Source: Lachnospiraceae bacterium (lineage in GTDB: Bacteria > Bacillota > Clostridia > Lachnospirales > Lachnospiraceae). Taken from it: DNA of 8,269 nucleotides. Of this stretch, positions 5,925-8,269 are shown piece by piece. The notes under the pieces are model-generated. The model was not told the origin of the DNA and ran no database searches. It was given only the letters and a program-made list of their open reading frames with translations. The stretch spans positions 1 through 8,269 of the forward strand of contig CAAGPW010000081.1 of NCBI GenBank assembly GCA_900771955.1, given 5' to 3'. Position 1 is the first letter of the stretch. Every line of letters begins with the position of its first letter. The translations under genes were made by a program, and so were the position numbers.

Positions 5925-6434
5925 ATGAACAGAACATTTTTTACAACCAAAGAAATCGTGATTACGGGCGTTATAGCAGCAACACTTGAGGCGGCAAAGA
6001 TATCCTTATCTTTTCTGCCAAATGTGGAACTGGTAACGCTCCTTCTTATTTTATACACTCTGTTTTTTGGATGGAAAACCCTCGTCTCTGTATTTGCGTT
6101 TGTCGGTGTGGAGTGTGCGGTCTGGGGTGTTGGACTCTGGACAGTTATGTATCTTTATATCTGGCCGCTACTCGTGCTCCTTACATTGCTTTTGCGCCGG
6201 AAAAAATCCGTGTGGGTATTTGCAGTTCTCTCGGCACTGTTCGGACTGTTTTTCGGGGCACTCTGTGCATTGCCGTATCTCTTTATTGGCGGGGTGTCGA
6301 TGGTGTTTACTTGGTGGATTGCCGGGATTCCCTATGATATGCTGCACTGTGTAAGCAACTTTATTCTCTGTCTGGTGTTGTTCCGGCCGCTGCAAAGTGT
6401 GTTGGAACGGATTGGACGGGAAATTGACAGATGA
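5925..6434 (+). CDS. ECF transporter S-component (substrate-binding membrane subunit)
   Basis: A 169-residue integral membrane protein with about six hydrophobic segments (near 11-30, 35-50, 52-70, 73-90, 95-120 and 137-155), the usual size and topology of ECF S-components. The first helix has an Ala-xxx-Ala pattern (A19 to A23), the feature S-components use to dock on the EcfT subunit. VELVTLL (34-40) and GLWTVMYLYIWPLL (70-83) fit the S-component group usually left with unspecified substrate. Translation start: ATG 5925, 1 bp after the upstream stop, with ATG 5913 an alternative that overlaps the DUF4430 gene. Neither has a clear ribosome binding site, so coupled translation is likely. No EcfA/A'/T genes are in the window, consistent with a group II system sharing an energising module encoded elsewhere. 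The stop at 6432-6434 is followed by the separate promoter region of the PPK2 gene. Confidence 0.85.
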   Translation: MNRTFFTTKEIVITGVIAATLEAAKISLSFLPNVELVTLLLILYTLFFGWKTLVSVFAFVGVECAVWGVGLWTVMYLYIWPLLVLLTLLLRRKKSVWVFAVLSALFGLFFGALCALPYLFIGGVSMVFTWWIAGIPYDMLHCVSNFILCLVLFRPLQSVLERIGREIDR

Positions 6435-6448
6435 AGGGTAAAAAGAAT

Positions 6449-6474
6449 GCATTTTTTTGAAAATGCGGTATAAT
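6449..6474 (+). promoter_or_regulatory. PPK2 promoter: perfect TATAAT with a 7-bp inverted repeat in place of the -35 region
   Basis: A consensus TATAAT lies at 6469-6474. At the expected -35 distance there is only a poor AATGCA. Instead a perfect inverted repeat, GCATTTT (6449-6455), TTTG, AAAATGC (6460-6466), fills the spacer and ends 2 bp before the -10. This suggests regulator-dependent transcription. The start would fall near 6481, giving a leader of about 38 nt before the ATG at 6519. Confidence 0.5.
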
Positions 6475-6518
6475 AAAGTCATATCAATGTATGAAAAAAC
6501 GGAAAGGAGAAGGGGAAT

Positions 6519-7997
6519 ATGTTAAAAAACTGGAACAAACCAGACTGCCCGGAAGAAGAGGAGATTGAAAAACGTTTAAAGGCGGCGCGTGAGCGCCTGA
6601 CGGTGCAGCAGATGCAGATCAAGGAGAAAAAACTGCCGGTACTGGTTCTGTTTGAAGGCTGGGGGGCCGCAGGAAAGGGCAGTGTACTCGGCAAGGTCAT
6701 AAGAAATATAGATCCGCGTTTCTTTAAAGTTGCGACGATGGGAAAGCCGACGGAGGAAGAAATGAGAAAGCCGTTTTTATACCGGTATTTTGTTCAGATT
6801 CCGGAGGCGGGTAAATTTAAATTTTTAGACGGCGGCTGGCTGGATGAGGTGACACAGGATAAATTATACGGAAAAACCGATGCAGAGCAGTATAAGGAAC
6901 AGATTGAAAGCGTCCGGCGATTTGAACGTCAGCTTACCGATAATGGTTATCTGGTCGTGAAATTTTTCTTCCAGATCAGCGAAAAAGAGCAGAAAAAACG
7001 TCTGGAACTGCTAAAAGATGATAAAAATACCAGGTGGCGTGTGAACCATGATGACAGCTGGCAGAACAAACATTATGAGCAGTGTATGGATGTGTTTGAG
7101 CAATATCTGTGTGACACCAACGAGTCACAGGCTCCGTGGTATCTCATTGATGCCAAAAATAAAAAGTGGGCGGAGCTTCAGGTGTTAGAGACACTGGTGA
7201 GCAGTATTGATACCGCACTGAAAAATGCGAGTCTCGCCGTTCCGCTTTTACAGAATCCGTTTCCGCTTGTGCAGGTGCCGAAGCTCTCGGAGGTAAAACT
7301 GGACAGGGAACTTACCCAGGATGAATACAAAGAAAAGCTGGATAAATATCAGAAGCATCTGCGGGAACTGCACAATGAACTTTACCGCAGAAAAATTCCG
7401 GTTATCATTGCCTATGAGGGCTGGGATGCCGCAGGCAAGGGCGGGAATATCAAGCGGATCACCGAAGCACTTGATCCGAGAGGATTTGAAGTGCATCCGA
7501 TCGCAAGTCCGGAGCCGCATGAAAAAGCAAGACATTATCTCTGGCGTTTCTGGAACCGCCTGCCAAAGACCGGGCATGTCGCGATCTTTGACCGGACCTG
7601 GTATGGGAGAGTCATGGTGGAACGGCTGGAAGGCTTTTGCAGTGAAAATGACTGGCAGCGCGCTTACAATGAGATCAATGAGTTTGAAAAAGAGCTTTCC
7701 GACTGGGGAGCGGTTGTGATCAAATTCTGGGTACAGATCGATAAGGACACCCAGCTTGCCCGTTTCAAAGACCGGGAGAACACGCCGGAGAAACGCTGGA
7801 AGATCACGGATGAGGACTGGCGCAACCGTGATAAATGGGATCAGTATGAGGAAGCAGTCAATGAGATGTTAAAAAAGACCAGTACAAGCTATGCACCGTG
7901 GCATATCCTGGAGTCGAATGATAAAAAATATGCGCGTGTGAAAGCGCTTAAGATTGTTGTCGATGAAGTGGAAAAGGCGCTGAAAGAGAAAAAGTAG
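6519..7997 (+). CDS. pap: Two-domain polyphosphate kinase 2 (polyphosphate:AMP phosphotransferase)
   Basis: A 492-residue cytosolic enzyme made of two tandem PPK2 domains, the length and layout of polyphosphate:AMP phosphotransferases, which use polyphosphate to turn AMP into ADP. Domain 1 (about 15-235) has Walker A GWGAAGKG at 47-54, but its Walker B region reads FLDGGWLDEV at 102-111, lacking the usual Asp-Arg. Domain 2 (about 275-490) has Walker A GWDAAGKG at 301-308 and an intact FDRTWYGR at 357-364, followed by the family's RWK-DEDWRNRDKW block at 426-440. Established for the two-domain class (PPK2 class II, P. aeruginosa): the C-terminal domain carries activity and the N-terminal one is degenerate; this protein fits that. 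AGGAG at 6505-6509 sets the ATG. No good plus-strand terminator follows before the tail repeats. Spacing and promoter suggest a single-gene unit. Confidence 0.93.
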   Translation: MLKNWNKPDCPEEEEIEKRLKAARERLTVQQMQIKEKKLPVLVLFEGWGAAGKGSVLGKVIRNIDPRFFKVATMGKPTEEEMRKPFLYRYFVQIPEAGKFKFLDGGWLDEVTQDKLYGKTDAEQYKEQIESVRRFERQLTDNGYLVVKFFFQISEKEQKKRLELLKDDKNTRWRVNHDDSWQNKHYEQCMDVFEQYLCDTNESQAPWYLIDAKNKKWAELQVLETLVSSIDTALKNASLAVPLLQNPFPLVQVPKLSEVKLDRELTQDEYKEKLDKYQKHLRELHNELYRRKIPVIIAYEGWDAAGKGGNIKRITEALDPRGFEVHPIASPEPHEKARHYLWRFWNRLPKTGHVAIFDRTWYGRVMVERLEGFCSENDWQRAYNEINEFEKELSDWGAVVIKFWVQIDKDTQLARFKDRENTPEKRWKITDEDWRNRDKWDQYEEAVNEMLKKTSTSYAPWHILESNDKKYARVKALKIVVDEVEKALKEKK

Positions 7998-8050
7998 GGT
8001 TGTGGAAGAGGGGGCAGTCAATTAAAAATAATATTTCAAAGTGGAAAACA

Positions 8051-8103
8051 GGCATTGCGCGGACCGCAGCGGAGCGGAGATGCGAGAACTTGTTCGAGCC
8101 CCG
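8051..8103. repeat. GC-rich 53-bp repeat, copy 1
   Basis: It starts with GGCATTGCGCGG, ends with GTTCGAGCCCCG, and differs from copy 2 at two positions (8077 G/A and 8081 T/C). It is much richer in GC than the flanking AT-rich DNA. The 53 bases before it (7998-8050), after the PPK2 stop, hold no gene, clear hairpin or promoter that I can see. The upstream half of the fold seen around copy 2 is missing here. No convincing reading frame covers it on either strand. I take it for one member of a repeat family; the active strand and function are unknown. Confidence 0.75.
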
Positions 8104-8114
8104 GCTTAGTATAT

Positions 8115-8143
8115 AAAAAAGGAAGCTTCTACGAAGCTTCCTT
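8115..8143 (-). terminator. Perfect 11-bp hairpin, intrinsic terminator oriented to the minus strand
   Basis: GGAAGCTTC (8121-8129), loop TAC, GAAGCTTCC (8133-8141), extended by AA/TT pairs to 8119-8143. Six A precede it on the plus strand, giving a T6 tract right after the stem on the minus strand, the proper form of an intrinsic terminator for transcription coming from the right. On the plus strand only TT then A follows, so it is at best a weak stop for the PPK2 transcript. Confidence 0.7.
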
Positions 8144-8156
8144 AAAAAGAGCGATA

Positions 8157-8238
8157 GACGGCGCACGAGGTCCGGGGGACCTCGGCATTGCGCGGACCGC
8201 AGCGGAGCGAAGACGCGAGAACTTGTTCGAGCCCCGTC
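8157..8238. other. Self-complementary region of 82 bases enclosing repeat copy 2 (possible structured RNA)
   Basis: Outer arms GACGGCGC (8157-8164) and GCCCCGTC (8231-8238) pair at 7 of 8 positions. Inside is a perfect hairpin, CGAGGTCC (8166-8173), GGG, GGACCTCG (8177-8184). Alternative pairings compete: GCGCA (8161-8165) with TGCGC (8189-8193), and GGTCCG (8169-8174) with CGGACC (8193-8198). The overall size is tRNA-like, but no proper T-stem or anticodon arm can be drawn. It could be a small RNA or a palindromic mobile repeat. Transcription is not shown by the sequence. Confidence 0.4.
8184..8236. repeat. GC-rich 53-bp repeat, copy 2
   Basis: It matches 51 of 53 positions with copy 1, offset by 133 bp. 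Unlike copy 1 it is preceded by a matching upstream arm and a perfect hairpin. After the repeat the sequence diverges for about 12 bases and then becomes identical again at the A6-hairpin sequence. Confidence 0.75.
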
Positions 8239-8248
8239 GGCAGATAAT

Positions 8249-8269
8249 AAAAAAGGAAGCTTCTACGAA
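8249..8269 (-). repeat. Second copy of the terminator hairpin, cut by the window end
   Basis: These last 21 bases are identical to 8115-8135: six A, the full left arm GGAAGCTTC, the TAC loop and the first bases of the right arm. The rest of the stem lies outside the window. It shows that the GC-rich element plus hairpin is repeated as a unit. Confidence 0.7.

Noticed and set aside
6424..6429. Perfect TTGACA as the -35 of the PPK2 promoter
   Set aside because: It is 39 bp from the TATAAT, has no -10 at the right distance, and lies inside the S-component coding sequence.
8081..8110. tRNA-like 3' end in the repeat (GTTCGAGCCCCG resembles a T-loop)
   Set aside because: No 5-bp T-stem can be formed around TTCGAGC, no anticodon or D arm is visible, and no CCA-type end follows.
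7948..8166. Minus-strand 72-codon frame across the repeat
   Set aside because: It runs antisense over the PPK2 end, through the repeat and the terminator hairpin, and has no ribosome binding site or family resemblance.
8051..8269. CRISPR array
   Set aside because: Only two long copies at 133 bp spacing, one spacer-like interval that itself contains hairpins, and no cas genes.

Overview
The window looks like chromosomal DNA of a Gram-positive clostridial species, most likely Lachnospiraceae (Roseburia/Agathobacter-like). The basis is strong AGGAGG-type ribosome binding sites, moderate GC, and the gene types present: a DUF5721-like protein, a DUF4430 protein next to an ECF S-component, DegV, and a two-domain PPK2. 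This placement is by recognition only; no database search was made.

Layout, left to right. Bases 1-858 (+) hold the C-terminal end of a MYG1-family protein and a signal peptidase II-like gene 12 bp downstream, closed by a bidirectional terminator. Bases 1048-1832 (-) hold a CspA-type cold-shock gene and, upstream of it, a DUF5721-like gene; each has its own promoter. A 147-bp divergent promoter region then leads to an M18 aminopeptidase (+), followed by a lipoprotein with a transglutaminase-like Cys-His-Asp triad. Next comes a DegV-family gene whose promoter carries a perfect 10-bp inverted repeat. After it lie a membrane-anchored DUF4430 protein and an ECF-type S-component, placed tightly together and probably one vitamin/cofactor uptake unit. 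A two-domain polyphosphate kinase 2 (polyphosphate:AMP phosphotransferase) gene ends the coding part at 7997.

The genes are mostly ordinary housekeeping and accessory metabolism: protein turnover, lipoprotein maturation, cold-shock RNA chaperoning, fatty-acid binding, cofactor uptake and polyphosphate-nucleotide exchange. They do not form one pathway.

The least explained part is the right end (8051-8269). A GC-rich 53-bp sequence occurs twice, 133 bp apart, each time followed by the same hairpin sequence. The second copy sits inside a region of about 82 bases that can fold on itself. It has no convincing reading frame and is not a tRNA. It is the best candidate here for a dispersed repeat family or a structured RNA.
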